Counted from the first letter of the stretch, positions 36,456 through 45,688 are shown. The stretch: 64,000 bases of DNA from Paraburkholderia sp. BL9I2N2 (GCF_004339745.1 NZ_SMGP01000004.1:186001-250000), one strand, 5' to 3'. Program-made: numbers and translations. The notes: generated by a model not told the origin, from the sequence alone.

Positions 36456-37118
36456 TCAATGAAGCTGCGCCACCAGCGCATCCGCACCCTTGTCGAGTCC
36501 CGTCTTCGCAGCGCCCAGGGAGCCGAAAGCGGCCGGCAGATTCATGGCGTTCGGATATTGCTTCGACACGTAGGCCTTCAGCAGTTGGCCGCTCGCGCCG
36601 TCATAGACTTCCACGGCGTAGGACACCGAGCCGCTGAATGCCCCCTGACCGCCGCGGATCGACTGCACGCCGTTGTAGAGATTGCCCGCAAGGTCGAAAT
36701 GCATGAACTGCCCGACCAGCAACGTCGTGCTTTCGGCGCCGGTCAAGGTCAGCTTGATCCGCAAGGTGTTGGGGCCAGGCTGCGTGGCCACGTCGAACCG
36801 TTTCGCCAGTTTTTCCGAGAACGTCTTTTGCATGTAGTCGGCAAGCGCGGCCCTGTCGGCGGCCTTTAATTCGCCGAATTGATTGTCACTGCCCTGATAG
36901 ACGGCCACGGGGTCCAGCACCACCTGCGTGTAGCGCGCCCAGACCACGGTCGCCGCGTACTTGTAGGGCACTTTGCCCGCATCGTCGTCGCGGTTCTGCT
37001 TCAACTGCGGCGAGGACGCGATGCCCGTGTACGCGACGGGTTGCACACCCGCGCAGGCCGCGAGGGCCAGTGCCGCTGCGCCGGCGAAAAGAAGCGGGAC
37101 GAGTTTGTTCGTGAACAT
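36456..37118 (-). CDS. DUF3313-type lipoprotein
   Basis: About 220 residues. The signal peptide ends in a lipobox (ALALAAC), so this is a lipoprotein with Cys-23 or nearby as anchor. The remainder (YKYAATVVWARYTQVVLDPV, and the YNGVQSIRGGQGAFSGSVSY segment) fits the DUF3313 family of unknown function. The start at 37118 has a good AAGGAACATG context. It is divergent from a TetR gene, with a palindromic site between. Confidence 0.82.
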   Translation of the reverse strand: MFTNKLVPLLFAGAAALALAACAGVQPVAYTGIASSPQLKQNRDDDAGKVPYKYAATVVWARYTQVVLDPVAVYQGSDNQFGELKAADRAALADYMQKTFSEKLAKRFDVATQPGPNTLRIKLTLTGAESTTLLVGQFMHFDLAGNLYNGVQSIRGGQGAFSGSVSYAVEVYDGASGQLLKAYVSKQYPNAMNLPAAFGSLGAAKTGLDKGADALVAQLH

Positions 37119-37205
37119 TGCATGTTCCTTGATGGGCAATTTGAGTGCCGGTGAATGCCGGGCGGCGTGCAGTTCAGGCGAGAACCGATGAGGCCGAACA
37201 GTAGC

Positions 37206-37241
37206 ACCGTCTTTATTGAATGTAAACCGTCTATCCGGTTT
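37206..37241. promoter_or_regulatory. Candidate TetR operator
   Basis: AAACCG-TCTATC-CGGTTT at 37224-37241 is a perfect 6-bp palindrome with a 6-base centre. The half-sequence ACCGTCT occurs twice (37206 and 37226), exactly 20 bases apart, i.e. two helical turns. It sits between the divergent lipoprotein and TetR genes, where autoregulatory TetR operators are usually found. A 10-base part, ACCGTCTATC, recurs at 41047. Confidence 0.6.
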
Positions 37242-37421
37242 GTTTGTTGGGTGGCTTGAGCGGTACAATTCCAACCCTCAGAGCGAGCGCTGCTTGTGCC
37301 GACGGATGGCGCGACTGCTCGCCGACACTGATTCACCGCGCCGAATCACTTGCTCAATACCATCACGACGCGGCAGCACCGGGCCGGCACGGCCAGCGTG
37401 GCGACGTCATCACTATCGACA

Positions 37422-38018
37422 ATGGATAACCAGACCCGTTCGGAGATTTCCCGCAAGAAGGCAATCGATGCCGCTCTTACCATCCTGACTCGCGAAGGCG
37501 TCGGTGGACTGACGTTCGATTCGTTGTCGCGTGAAAGCGGCATCAGCAAGGGTGGACTGCTGCATCAGTTTCGCACCAAGCAGGGGGTACTGTGCGCGTT
37601 GCTGGAGCATCAGAAGCAGCAGTTCGAGCAGATCGCGCGCGACTATATGGCGAAAGAGGGCGCGTCCAAAGCGGAGCCCAACCTCGCGGCGCAGATTGCG
37701 ATTTATCGGGAGTCCATCAATCAGCCGAATTCCGTGGCACGAGCCGTTCTCGCCGCGCTGGTCGAGAACCCCAACTTGCTCGACGAAATGAAGACGTCCG
37801 ACGCCGAGAAAATGAAGGCCTTGCAGGACGAAGCGACCGACCTCGATCTGTCGCTGTTGCGCTACTTCGCCGCCAGCGGTCTCGCGTTTCACTCTCTGCT
37901 GGGACTGTCGCCGCTGGACGATTCGGCCCGCAACCGGCTGTTCGATCGTCTTCTCGATGAAGCGAGCTGGCAAGGTCAGCACTCGCAGACAAAACGTCGC
38001 AAACGGTCCGCGGGCTGA
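37422..38018 (+). CDS. TetR-family transcriptional regulator
   Basis: About 198 residues. The N-terminal helix-turn-helix (ALTILTREGVGGLTFDSLSR, then SGISKGGLLHQFRTKQGVL) is typical of TetR, and the C-terminal part is a helical ligand/dimer domain of unknown specificity. The ATG at 37422 lies just before the HTH; longer versions add unlikely sequence. It is divergent from the lipoprotein gene and probably represses it and itself. Confidence 0.88.
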   Translation: MDNQTRSEISRKKAIDAALTILTREGVGGLTFDSLSRESGISKGGLLHQFRTKQGVLCALLEHQKQQFEQIARDYMAKEGASKAEPNLAAQIAIYRESINQPNSVARAVLAALVENPNLLDEMKTSDAEKMKALQDEATDLDLSLLRYFAASGLAFHSLLGLSPLDDSARNRLFDRLLDEASWQGQHSQTKRRKRSAG

Positions 38019-38029
38019 GCCGCGCTGGT

Positions 38030-39580
38030 TCATCGCGAACGGCGCGTCAACACTCGAGCAAGAGCGATCACCCCCGACTCTATTTCCTCGACACCGATCG
38101 ACGCAAAACCGAGCACGAGCCCCGGCGGCGCGGGATGGTCGATCGCGTACAGCGATAGCGGGCGCGTCTCGATGCCTTCGCGTGCCGCACGCCGCGCCGC
38201 GTCGGCGTCGTCCGCGCCTCTGGGCAGAAAGGCGGGCGCATCGAGTCCCGCCACGATCGGCGCAAGCGCGAGCAAGCCCGAGAGATGCCGCTCGACCGCC
38301 GACGTCAGCGCCTCGGCCCGCTCGCCATAGAGCATGCGCATGCGTCGTATGTGCCGGCCGAAATGACCGTCGGCGATGAAGTCGTGCAACACGGATTGTT
38401 GATCGGTTGGAACATGCCGCGCCGTCGAGGACAGCGCGGCCACGAATGGCTCGACCAACCGGTCGGGCAGAATCGCATACGCCGTCCTCAAAGCGGGAAA
38501 CAGCAGCTTGCTGAAGGTGCCGCAGTAGACCACGTGTCCGTGATCGTCGAGGCTCTTCATCGCGGCAAGCGGGTGGCCTTCGAAGCGGTACTCGCTGTCG
38601 TAGTCGTCTTCGATGATGACGGAGCCTCGATCCCGTGCCCACTCGAGCAACGATAGACGCCGTTCGAGCGCGAGCGGCGGACCCAGCGGCGCCTGGCGCC
38701 CGGCGGTGACATAAGCCAGACGCGCAGTTGCGGCGTGCTGACGGGCCCATGACACATCGACGCCGGCCGTGTCGACCGGCACGCCGATCACCCGGGCGCC
38801 CGCCGCTTCGAGTACGAAACGGGCGCCGGGGTAACCTGGGTCTTCCATCCACGCGCTGTCTCCCGGATCGAGCAGGAGGCGCGCGGTCAGATCGATTGCC
38901 TGCTGAACGCTGCCCAACACGACGACGTTGTCCGCCGAACATCGAATACCGCGCGACGGACCGACATAAGCGGCGATCACTTCACGCAGCGGCCGATACC
39001 CTTGCGCCTCGCCATCGCCGAGCAGATCCCGCTGCGCGCGACGCACCCGGTTGGCCGCGAGCCGCGCCCACAATTCGAATGGAAACGCATCGAGATCGGG
39101 CTGGCTGGCGCGAAACGCGCGCGCAGGGCGCGTGCGGCCGCTGAGTTGAAACGCGCTCCGCGCGAGCAAACGGCCACGCGCCGATAACTCGACAACTGGC
39201 GGCTGCGTGCCGCTGTCGCCGTCATGATGACGCTCGCGGGCGAGCGGCCGGCCATCGCGCTTTCTGGGCGACGTCCGCTCGCCGCTGTCGATGCGCCGGT
39301 CCGGCAGTTCAGCCGCAACAAAACTGCCGCGTCCCACGGCGCCCGACAGATACCCTTCCGCGTCGAGTTGCGCGAAAACGCCCAGCACCGTTCCGCGCGA
39401 CAGTCGAAATCGTGTTGCGAGATCGCGCGTGGAAGGCAGGCGCGCGCCCGGCGGCAACGACCCCGACAAGATCGCCTTGCGCAACTCGTCATAGAGCCAG
39501 CGGTGAAGCGGCGCGCCTTCCGGCCTGGGCGCTAGCGCAAGTTCAATCTGTTCAGCTCGCCGCACACTCTTCCTCGTCAA
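38030..39580 (-). CDS. MocR-type (PdxR-like) regulator
   Basis: 516 residues: a GntR winged helix (LHRWLYDELRKAILSGSLPP, PSTRDLATRFRLSRGTV) followed by an aminotransferase domain. The domain has EDDYDSEYRF and the PLP-lysine motif CGTFSKLLFPALR. PdxR-type members control PLP synthesis genes, others control transport or amino-acid genes. It is divergent from the epimerase gene at 39702 and so may regulate the epimerase-cupin pair. Confidence 0.88.
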   Translation of the reverse strand: MTRKSVRRAEQIELALAPRPEGAPLHRWLYDELRKAILSGSLPPGARLPSTRDLATRFRLSRGTVLGVFAQLDAEGYLSGAVGRGSFVAAELPDRRIDSGERTSPRKRDGRPLARERHHDGDSGTQPPVVELSARGRLLARSAFQLSGRTRPARAFRASQPDLDAFPFELWARLAANRVRRAQRDLLGDGEAQGYRPLREVIAAYVGPSRGIRCSADNVVVLGSVQQAIDLTARLLLDPGDSAWMEDPGYPGARFVLEAAGARVIGVPVDTAGVDVSWARQHAATARLAYVTAGRQAPLGPPLALERRLSLLEWARDRGSVIIEDDYDSEYRFEGHPLAAMKSLDDHGHVVYCGTFSKLLFPALRTAYAILPDRLVEPFVAALSSTARHVPTDQQSVLHDFIADGHFGRHIRRMRMLYGERAEALTSAVERHLSGLLALAPIVAGLDAPAFLPRGADDADAARRAAREGIETRPLSLYAIDHPAPPGLVLGFASIGVEEIESGVIALARVLTRRSR

Positions 39581-39701
39581 ATTGGCTCAATCAATTTCCG
39601 AATAATGGACCTTTTTTATGACCATTCACAGCCTTATGCTGGGGTCATTGGAAACGCGGCATGTCGCCGACTTTCGCGTAATGACTGATGGGAGAAAGGA
39701 A

Positions 39702-40439
39702 ATGGCACACAAGGTGTTCGTCGCCGGCGTAACGGGCGCCATTGGAAGCGCGCTTGCGCCGCTGCTGATCGACGCCGGCTATACGGTATTCGGCGGCACG
39801 CGGCGCGCGGACCGCGCGAGAGAACTTGAGGCCGCGGGCGTGGTGCCGGTCATCGTCGATGTATTCGATGCGGCCGCGCTGCGTGACGCGCTCGTGCGCA
39901 TCGCGCCGGCCAGCGTGATTCATCAATTGACCGATTTGCCGCCCGGGCTCGACCCTGCTCGAATGGCTCAGGCGGTGACGGCCAACGCGCGGATACGCGA
40001 CGAGGGTACGCGCAACCTGGTGGCCGCGGCGATCGCGGCGGGCAGCAGCCGGATGATTGCGCAAAGCATTGCATGGGCGTACCGGCCGGGACCGACGCCT
40101 TACGACGAAAGCTGCCCGCTCGACATCGATGCGCAGGGCGCGCGCGGCACGAGCGTGCGTGGCGTCGCGGCGCTCGAACGGCACGTGCTGGAAGCGGCGT
40201 CGCTGAACGGCACAGTGCTTCGCTATGGACAGATTTACGGACCCGGCACAGGCGCCGACGCCCCGGCGGGTTCAAGTCCATTGCATGTGGAAGCGGCGGC
40301 GTATGCGGCGTTGCTTGCGCTTCAGCGGGGCAACGCCGGCGTGTACAACGTCGCGCAAGACGTAGCCGAAGTGACCAGCGCGAAGGCGCGCCGTGAGTTG
40401 GATTGGTCGCCGGATATGCGATCGGCGGCGCGCGTATGA
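39702..40439 (+). CDS. NAD(P)-dependent epimerase/dehydratase-like protein
   Basis: About 245 residues with a Rossmann nucleotide-binding motif GVTGAIGSALAPLL at the N-terminus, as in extended SDR proteins. The expected YxxxK motif is not evident, although the segment RYGQIYGPGTGAD is conserved in the family, so catalytic competence is uncertain. It may be an atypical SDR. The ATG at 39702 follows GAAAGGAA. Its stop overlaps the next start (ATGA). Confidence 0.82.
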   Translation: MAHKVFVAGVTGAIGSALAPLLIDAGYTVFGGTRRADRARELEAAGVVPVIVDVFDAAALRDALVRIAPASVIHQLTDLPPGLDPARMAQAVTANARIRDEGTRNLVAAAIAAGSSRMIAQSIAWAYRPGPTPYDESCPLDIDAQGARGTSVRGVAALERHVLEAASLNGTVLRYGQIYGPGTGADAPAGSSPLHVEAAAYAALLALQRGNAGVYNVAQDVAEVTSAKARRELDWSPDMRSAARV

Positions 40440-40954
40440 ATCCGCTGACGCTGACTCTGCCGCGCCTCGCGTGCAAGCCCGCCATGCTCGCGCTGGCCAC
40501 GACGACGATGCTGGCGCTCGGCCCGTCGGCGCCTCGTTCGGCCATCGACTGGTTCGCTGGCATCTGCGGCGTCGATCCGTTGATGTCCAACGCATCGACG
40601 CATACCGGCGCAGCGAGCCGGCCTGCATCGACCGTGAAAGTGCTGTCGTGCGAAGCGCTGCCCAACGTGCCGGGCAAGTCGGTGACGACGGCCATCGTCG
40701 ACTTTCCGCCGCTCGGCTTTACGCCCGCGCATCGTCACCCTGGTTCAGTGACGGCGGTCGTGCTGGAAGGGACGATCCGCTCGCAACTGCAAGGTGGGCC
40801 GCCCGTCGACTACGCGGTTGCACAGACCTGGTTCGAGCCGCCGCGCGCGCTCCATCTATTCGCCGAGAATCCTGATGCGGTGCATCCGGCGAAGTTGCTG
40901 GCGACATTCATCGCTGATACCAATTGCGGTCCGCTGGTATTGCCACCGGACTAA
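40436..40954 (+). CDS. Exported cupin protein
   Basis: About 172 residues, translationally coupled to the epimerase by ATGA overlap. The N-terminus carries a hydrophobic segment (PAMLALATTTMLALG) consistent with a signal peptide. The cupin motif is GFTPAHRHPGSVTAVVLEGT, followed by the barrel's second half ending near ALHLFAENPD. Small-molecule binding or isomerisation is expected, probably in the periplasm. Unlike the first cupin, it pairs with a dehydrogenase and is under a likely MocR regulator. Confidence 0.8.
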   Translation: MNPLTLTLPRLACKPAMLALATTTMLALGPSAPRSAIDWFAGICGVDPLMSNASTHTGAASRPASTVKVLSCEALPNVPGKSVTTAIVDFPPLGFTPAHRHPGSVTAVVLEGTIRSQLQGGPPVDYAVAQTWFEPPRALHLFAENPDAVHPAKLLATFIADTNCGPLVLPPD

Positions 40955-41016
40955 GTCCGGCGATCTCTCATTGCCGATTGGTTGTAAATCCACATCACAT
41001 TTCTGTTTTTCTCTAA

Positions 41017-41058
41017 GCGATAGACGGTCGCATACACATGCATTTGACCGTCTATCGC
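41017..41058. repeat. Perfect 13-bp inverted repeat
   Basis: GCGATAGACGGTC and GACCGTCTATCGC are separated by 16 bases. The 447-base spacer between the cupin (ends 40954) and phasin (41402) contains this and little else recognisable. The arms share ACCGTCTATC with the TetR operator at 37226. The structure could be an operator pair or a transcript hairpin. Confidence 0.7.
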
Positions 41059-41401
41059 ACATCTGCTCATGCACTCCGTAGCGCGCTTACGGACAGTGCT
41101 TCCCAAGTTGTGTCCCATAGATCGGCGTGTTCGCCGAAATCGCGAATATTCCACTGATCTTTCGACGATCAGAGCCGCGCCTTTATTCAGTCAAAACCAT
41201 ACCGTCACCCGAGGGTAATTACTTACAAAAGAGTGCGCCAGATGCAGATTTAACAAAGTTAGAATGTTTCATCTAATGCTGCATCGCAGAACGATTCGAG
41301 CCGGTTGGTGCAAGCCAACGAGTCAACTAACTGCGTGCGTCTCGACTGGTTTCGCATACCTCTTGTCTGAGCAATGTGAACGTTTAAAGAAGGAGTGCAG
41401 A

Positions 41402-41926
41402 GTGTATTTTTCGACGCCAGAGCAATTCGTCTCCATCCAAAGTGCCAATGTCGCTGTCGCGTTTTCGTTGGCGCAGCAAACATTCCAGTATTTTGAAGAG
41501 CTGGCTAAGTTGAACCTGCAGGCGGCCAAGGCCACGTTCGCGGAGAGCGAACAGGCATGGCAGATGGCGGTGTCGGGTAAGACGCCGGTCGAACTGTTTA
41601 TTCATCAGGCCAGCAACGCGCAACCCGTCGCGCAGAAAGTACTGTCTTATAACAGTCACGCGCTTGAAATCACCAACGCCGCACAGGCCGAATTTCTGAA
41701 GATTTTCGAAGACCGGTTTGCACAGTCCAACACGAAAATGCAGACGGTTTTCGACGACTTCGCGCGCAATGCGCCCACAGGCTCCGAACTCGCGGTCACC
41801 GCGTTCAAGTCGGCGGTTTCCAGTGCGGGCGCTGCCTACGACGCGATGCGCAAAGCCACCGCGCAAGCCATTGCCTTGGCGCAGGCCAGTCAGTTGACGG
41901 CACCTGACTCGGCGCGGGCCAAATAA
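41402..41926 (+). CDS. phaP: Phasin (PHB granule-associated protein)
   Basis: About 174 residues. The sequence FSTPEQFVSIQSANVAVAFS and the long amphipathic helices with FEELAKLNLQAAKATFAESE are typical of Burkholderiales phasins, which coat polyhydroxybutyrate granules. I use the GTG at 41402 with an AAGGAG ribosome site 8 bases upstream, giving the standard phasin N-terminus. Translation from the ATG at 41264 would add 46 unlikely residues. Confidence 0.9.
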   Translation: MYFSTPEQFVSIQSANVAVAFSLAQQTFQYFEELAKLNLQAAKATFAESEQAWQMAVSGKTPVELFIHQASNAQPVAQKVLSYNSHALEITNAAQAEFLKIFEDRFAQSNTKMQTVFDDFARNAPTGSELAVTAFKSAVSSAGAAYDAMRKATAQAIALAQASQLTAPDSARAK

Positions 41927-41958
41927 GGCAATTCAGCCCAACAGCAATGCTCAGGCAG

Positions 41959-41978
41959 CCTGGAGCAAACGCTCCAGG
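41959..41978 (+). terminator. Terminator-like hairpin after phaP
   Basis: CCTGGAGC-AAAC-GCTCCAGG is a perfect 8-bp stem, extended by CAGC/GCTG with one bulge and followed by TGTTTCGCTTT. It lies 32 bases after the phasin stop codon. Confidence 0.7.
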
Positions 41979-42196
41979 GCTGTTGTTTCGCTTTCCTCCA
42001 AGCAGGACGGATCGGTCGATTCGGAAACGAAATGGGTATCGCATTGCTTGCCAACTCGTTCGAAGGGCGATCCGAAGGCGCTTAAAAAAAGTCAGCCGGG
42101 AATGTAATGGGAAGTCACGCTTCTTATAAGAACGATCTCTCGCACATTGAAACGATAGTCACAACGCTGGAGAGATTGCTTTCAAAAGGTGATTCG

Positions 42197-42343
42197 ATGG
42201 CGTGCACGTCGGTAGTCAATGAGCCGGATTATTGGCGTCAGCGCATCGAGACGATACTGAATCAGCGCGAGATTTCAAGGGTCGATCGGGAGCATGCTGA
42301 CGCCTTGCTCAGACGCTTGAGCGGGATCATCAAGATGCCTTAA
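42197..42343 (+). CDS. Hypothetical small protein
   Basis: A 48-residue protein from ATG 42197 (MACTSVVNEPDYWRQRIETI), with AAAGGTG upstream. An in-frame ATG at 42107 would make it 78 residues but has a poor ribosome site. The C-terminus is basic and helical. Similar short helical proteins occur in Burkholderiales; no function is known. Confidence 0.5.
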   Translation: MACTSVVNEPDYWRQRIETILNQREISRVDREHADALLRRLSGIIKMP

Positions 42344-42415
42344 TAAGGCGGCAGAATCGAATAAACATCTGAAGGCCGCGAGCAACGCGGCTCAGTCAAT
42401 ATAAAAGGGTACGAC

Positions 42416-42703
42416 ATGACCAGTGAATCTTCTGAGAGCGGTTTGCAGGTGCTGTCGTCGCAAACCTCGGGCCGTCATCGACTCGTGGTGCGCGCGGCGC
42501 TTCACGGTATGCGCATTGCCGCAATCTGGCAGGTGCTATTTCCCTTCTCCCGCAACGTCGAGACCGTCGCTGTGACGACGCCTCCCGGCAGCGGGTTTGA
42601 AGAAGTCACGATCGCGCTGGCTCAAGCGCAACGCGAGTTGGTGGATGCCATGATCGCGCGCTTCAAGAGCATGTCCTGGGTGACGAGCGCAACGCTTTGC
42701 TGA
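42416..42703 (+). CDS. Hypothetical small protein
   Basis: A 95-residue protein of unknown function. It has a basic stretch (GRHRLVVRAALHGMRIAAIW) followed by a helical C-terminus. No family recognised. The spacer before it (42344-42415) contains an AAAAGGGTACG site near the start. It lies in a run of plus-strand small genes after the phasin. Confidence 0.45.
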   Translation: MTSESSESGLQVLSSQTSGRHRLVVRAALHGMRIAAIWQVLFPFSRNVETVAVTTPPGSGFEEVTIALAQAQRELVDAMIARFKSMSWVTSATLC

Positions 42704-42786
42704 GGGCGTGAGTAACTTCAACGCGACCGACAGTTGCGTGCAGATAGCCGGCTCCGGCTATTTGCACGTCGACGCAACCCGCGTCT

Positions 42787-43968
42787 TTATTCCAGTGCGG
42801 AAGCCGGACCAAAAAATTCATAACGGCTTTGTGACTCCGGCACGCCGATCGTTTTCAGGTGCTTCTTGATGGCCTTCATGAACGCGATCGGTCCGAGGAA
42901 ATAGACATCGACGTCGCGCGTCTTGGGCAGCCACGCGTCGAGGCGCGTTTCGTCGAGATAGCCGATGCCGTGCGCGTCGGCATCTTCCGCGCGACGCTGC
43001 TCATAGCAGTAGAAACGCTTCAATTTCGGATGCCGCGCGGCCAACTGGTCGATCGCGTCGCGAAACGCATGCACGCCGCCGTGACGCGCCGAGTGAATGA
43101 AGTGCACAGGGCGGTCGGTCTTCAGCGCGGCTTGCAGCATCGCCAGCGTCGGCGTGATGCCCACGCCGCCGCTGATCAGCACCAACGGCTTGTCGCTGTC
43201 TTCGAGCTTGAAGTCGCCGGCCGGTGCGAACAGTTCCACCGCGTCGTTTTCATTGACCTGCGTGTGCAGATGGTTCGACACCTTGCCATTCGGTTCGCGC
43301 TTCACGCTGATACGATATTCGCGGCCGTTCGACATGGCCGAGAGCGAGTAATTACGGCGCACTTCCTCGCCGTCGATAACGAGCCGCACGCCGATGTATT
43401 GCCCCGGATGAAACGCGAGCAGCTCGCCGTTGTCGTCGGGGCGCAGATAGAACGACGTGATCTCGTCGCTTTCCCGCACTTTACGGGCGACACGAAAGAG
43501 CCGCGTGCCGCGCCAGCCGCCCGGCGCTGCTTCCCGCTCTGCGTACATTTTCTCTTCAAGGCCGCTCAACAGATCGGCGAGTTGCTGATACGCGGCGGCC
43601 CACGCTTCAATGACCGCATCGGTTGCAATCTCGGCGCCAAGCACTTCGCGGATGGATTTGAGCAGGCACTGCCCGACAATCGGATAATGCTCCGGCAGGA
43701 TATTCAGCGCGACGTGCTTGTTGATGATCTGCGAGACCAGCCCGCCAAGTTGTTCGAGTTGATCGATATGACGTGCGTACATCAGCACGCCGTTGGCCAG
43801 CGCGCGCTGTTGCGCGCCGCTCGCCTGGTTGGCGAGGTTGAACATGGGACGCACTTCGGGATGTTCGCTGATCAGCATGTCGTAGAAGTGCGTGGTCAGC
43901 GCCTCGCCTCCGCTTTCGAGAAGAGGAACGGTGGCTTTGACGATGGCGCGGTGTTCGGCGGAAAGCAT
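42787..43968 (-). CDS. hmp: Nitric oxide dioxygenase (flavohemoglobin)
   Basis: 393 residues, the normal Hmp length. The N-terminus MLSAEHRAIVKATVPLLESG begins a globin domain; the FAD-binding motif RRNYSLSA and the NAD domain GGVGITPTLAML follow. Hmp converts nitric oxide and oxygen to nitrate with NAD(P)H. Longer frames upstream run into the promoter; ATG 43968 is the canonical start. It is divergent from NorR, which is expected to activate it. Confidence 0.95.
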   Translation of the reverse strand: MLSAEHRAIVKATVPLLESGGEALTTHFYDMLISEHPEVRPMFNLANQASGAQQRALANGVLMYARHIDQLEQLGGLVSQIINKHVALNILPEHYPIVGQCLLKSIREVLGAEIATDAVIEAWAAAYQQLADLLSGLEEKMYAEREAAPGGWRGTRLFRVARKVRESDEITSFYLRPDDNGELLAFHPGQYIGVRLVIDGEEVRRNYSLSAMSNGREYRISVKREPNGKVSNHLHTQVNENDAVELFAPAGDFKLEDSDKPLVLISGGVGITPTLAMLQAALKTDRPVHFIHSARHGGVHAFRDAIDQLAARHPKLKRFYCYEQRRAEDADAHGIGYLDETRLDAWLPKTRDVDVYFLGPIAFMKAIKKHLKTIGVPESQSRYEFFGPASALE

Positions 43969-44023
43969 AGGAAGTCCTGGTTGTTGGTGGATATCCAGTC
44001 GGGCTTCGACTGACGTACTTGTG

Positions 44024-44041
44024 TATCCATGTTTCGTGCCA
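44024..44041 (-). promoter_or_regulatory. hmp: Candidate sigma-54 promoter for hmp
   Basis: On the minus strand, TGGCAC (44041-44036) is followed ten bases after its GG by another GG pair (GG-N10-GG), where the consensus is TGGCAC-N5-TTGCA (GG-N10-GC). The -24 box is perfect, the -12 box imperfect. It would start transcription about 45 bases upstream of hmp and is fitting for a NorR-dependent gene. Confidence 0.5.
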
Positions 44042-44080
44042 GGTATAAAATGCAAATAAATCAACGATCTGAATTTCATA

Positions 44081-45673
44081 ATGGTCAATTCGACCTTAGT
44101 CGAAAAGACTCCTGACGGAGTCAATCTGATTGCAGAAGCGCTCCTCGACGTCCTGACGCCGCTGATCCTCGACCTCTCGCGTGAGGTGTCCGACCGCGAG
44201 CGTTACCGCCGTCTGCTCAGCAGCCTGCGCGCGCTGTTTCCCGGCGACGCGGCCGCGCTATTGCGTCTGGAGGGCGACACGCTGGTGCCGCTCGCCATCG
44301 ACGGATTGAGCAGCGATACGCTTGGGCGGCGCTTTCGTGTCGGCGACCACCCGCGCTTCGAGCAACTTCTGTCGCGGCCGGAGCCGACCCGCTTCGCCGC
44401 GGACTCCGATCTGCCCGATCCCTACGACGGCCTCGTACAAGGCGTGGCTGGTCATCTCGAAGTCCACGATTGCCTCGGCTGTCCGCTGTTCGTGCGCGGC
44501 CGGCCGTGGGGTTTGCTCACGCTCGATGCGCTGGACCCGGCGCGCTTCGACAGCATCGACATGGCGTCGCTGCGGGCGTTTCTGGGCCTGGCCGCCGCCA
44601 CGGTGAGCGTGGTCGAACGAATCGATACGTTGGCACGCAGCACCGAAGAGGAGCGGCGGCGCGCGGAAGCCTACCGGCAGGCGAGCAGCCAGAGCCGGCG
44701 CGAAATGGTCGGGAGCAGCGACGCGCACACGCATCTGATGAAGGAAATCGAGGTGGTCGCCGGCAGCGATCTGACCGTGCTGATCACCGGTGAGACCGGC
44801 GTCGGCAAGGAACTCGTGGCGAATGCGATTCACGCGCTCTCGTCGCGGGCGAATAAGCCGCTGATCAGCCTGAATTGCGCCGCGCTGCCGGACACGCTCG
44901 TCGAGAGCGAGCTGTTCGGGCATGTGCGGGGCGCGTTCTCCGGCGCGTCGTCGGACCGGCGCGGCAAATTCGAACTGGCGGACGGCGGCACGATTTTTCT
45001 CGACGAAGTGGGCGAGCTGCCGCTTCTCGTGCAGGCCAAACTTTTGCGGGTTTTGCAGAACGGCCAGTTGCAGCGCATCGGCTCGGACCACGAACACAAG
45101 GTCGACGTGCGGCTGATCGCCGCAACGAATCGCGATCTGGCCGAAGAGGTGCGCACGGGGCGGTTCCGCGCGGACTTCTATCATCGGCTCAGCGTCTATC
45201 CGTTACGCGTGCCGCCGTTGCGCGAACGTGGCCGCGATGTGTTGCTGCTGGCGGGGTTTTTCCTCGAAGAGAATCGCTCGCGGCTCGGCCTGCTGAGCCT
45301 GCGTCTCGCGGCGGATGCGCAAGCCATGCTGCTGCGTTATCCGTGGCCCGGGAACGTGCGTGAACTTGAACACCTGATCGGCCGAAGCGCGCTCAAGGCA
45401 CTGGCTGCGAATCGCGAGCGCCGTCGGATCCTGACGTTGACGGCTGCCGACTTCGCGCTATCAGCAACACCGGCTGAAGACACAAGTCAGACGCCAGGCG
45501 AAACAACTGAAAGCGGAACGAAGGATTTTCGCAGTGCGGTCACCGAGTTCGAGCGAACCACCGTTCTCGACGCGTTGTCTCGCCACAACCAGAATTGGGC
45601 GGCCGTCGCGCGCGAGCTCGGTCTTGATCGGGCGAATCTGAACCGGTTGGCCAAACGGCTTGGCCTCAAATGA
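44081..45673 (+). CDS. norR: Nitric-oxide-responsive sigma-54 activator NorR
   Basis: 530 residues. An N-terminal GAF-type sensor spans about 20-190 (PLAIDGLSSDTLGRRFRVGD, SDLPDPYDGLVQG). The AAA+ domain has GETGVGKELVANAIH (Walker A) and the sigma-54 contact loop GAFSGA (Ser for the usual Thr). The HTH is at the C-terminus (NWAAVARELGLDRANLNRLA). NorR binds NO at a non-haem iron and activates sigma-54 transcription of NO-detoxifying genes. The assigned start gives about 20 extra residues relative to E. coli NorR, so the true start may be slightly different. Confidence 0.93.
   Translation: MVNSTLVEKTPDGVNLIAEALLDVLTPLILDLSREVSDRERYRRLLSSLRALFPGDAAALLRLEGDTLVPLAIDGLSSDTLGRRFRVGDHPRFEQLLSRPEPTRFAADSDLPDPYDGLVQGVAGHLEVHDCLGCPLFVRGRPWGLLTLDALDPARFDSIDMASLRAFLGLAAATVSVVERIDTLARSTEEERRRAEAYRQASSQSRREMVGSSDAHTHLMKEIEVVAGSDLTVLITGETGVGKELVANAIHALSSRANKPLISLNCAALPDTLVESELFGHVRGAFSGASSDRRGKFELADGGTIFLDEVGELPLLVQAKLLRVLQNGQLQRIGSDHEHKVDVRLIAATNRDLAEEVRTGRFRADFYHRLSVYPLRVPPLRERGRDVLLLAGFFLEENRSRLGLLSLRLAADAQAMLLRYPWPGNVRELEHLIGRSALKALAANRERRRILTLTAADFALSATPAEDTSQTPGETTESGTKDFRSAVTEFERTTVLDALSRHNQNWAAVARELGLDRANLNRLAKRLGLK
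44084..44109. promoter_or_regulatory. norR: Two candidate NorR-binding sites (GT-N7-AC)
   Basis: GTCAATTCGAC at 44084-44094 and GTCGAAAAGAC at 44099-44109 both fit the NorR core GT-(N7)-AC, with starts 15 bases apart. They overlap the first codons of the norR frame and are about 45-75 bases upstream of the candidate hmp promoter, a suitable enhancer position. Known NorR genes have three such sites; I see two clear ones. Confidence 0.6.
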
Positions 45674-45688
45674 CCGGCAACGCAATTC

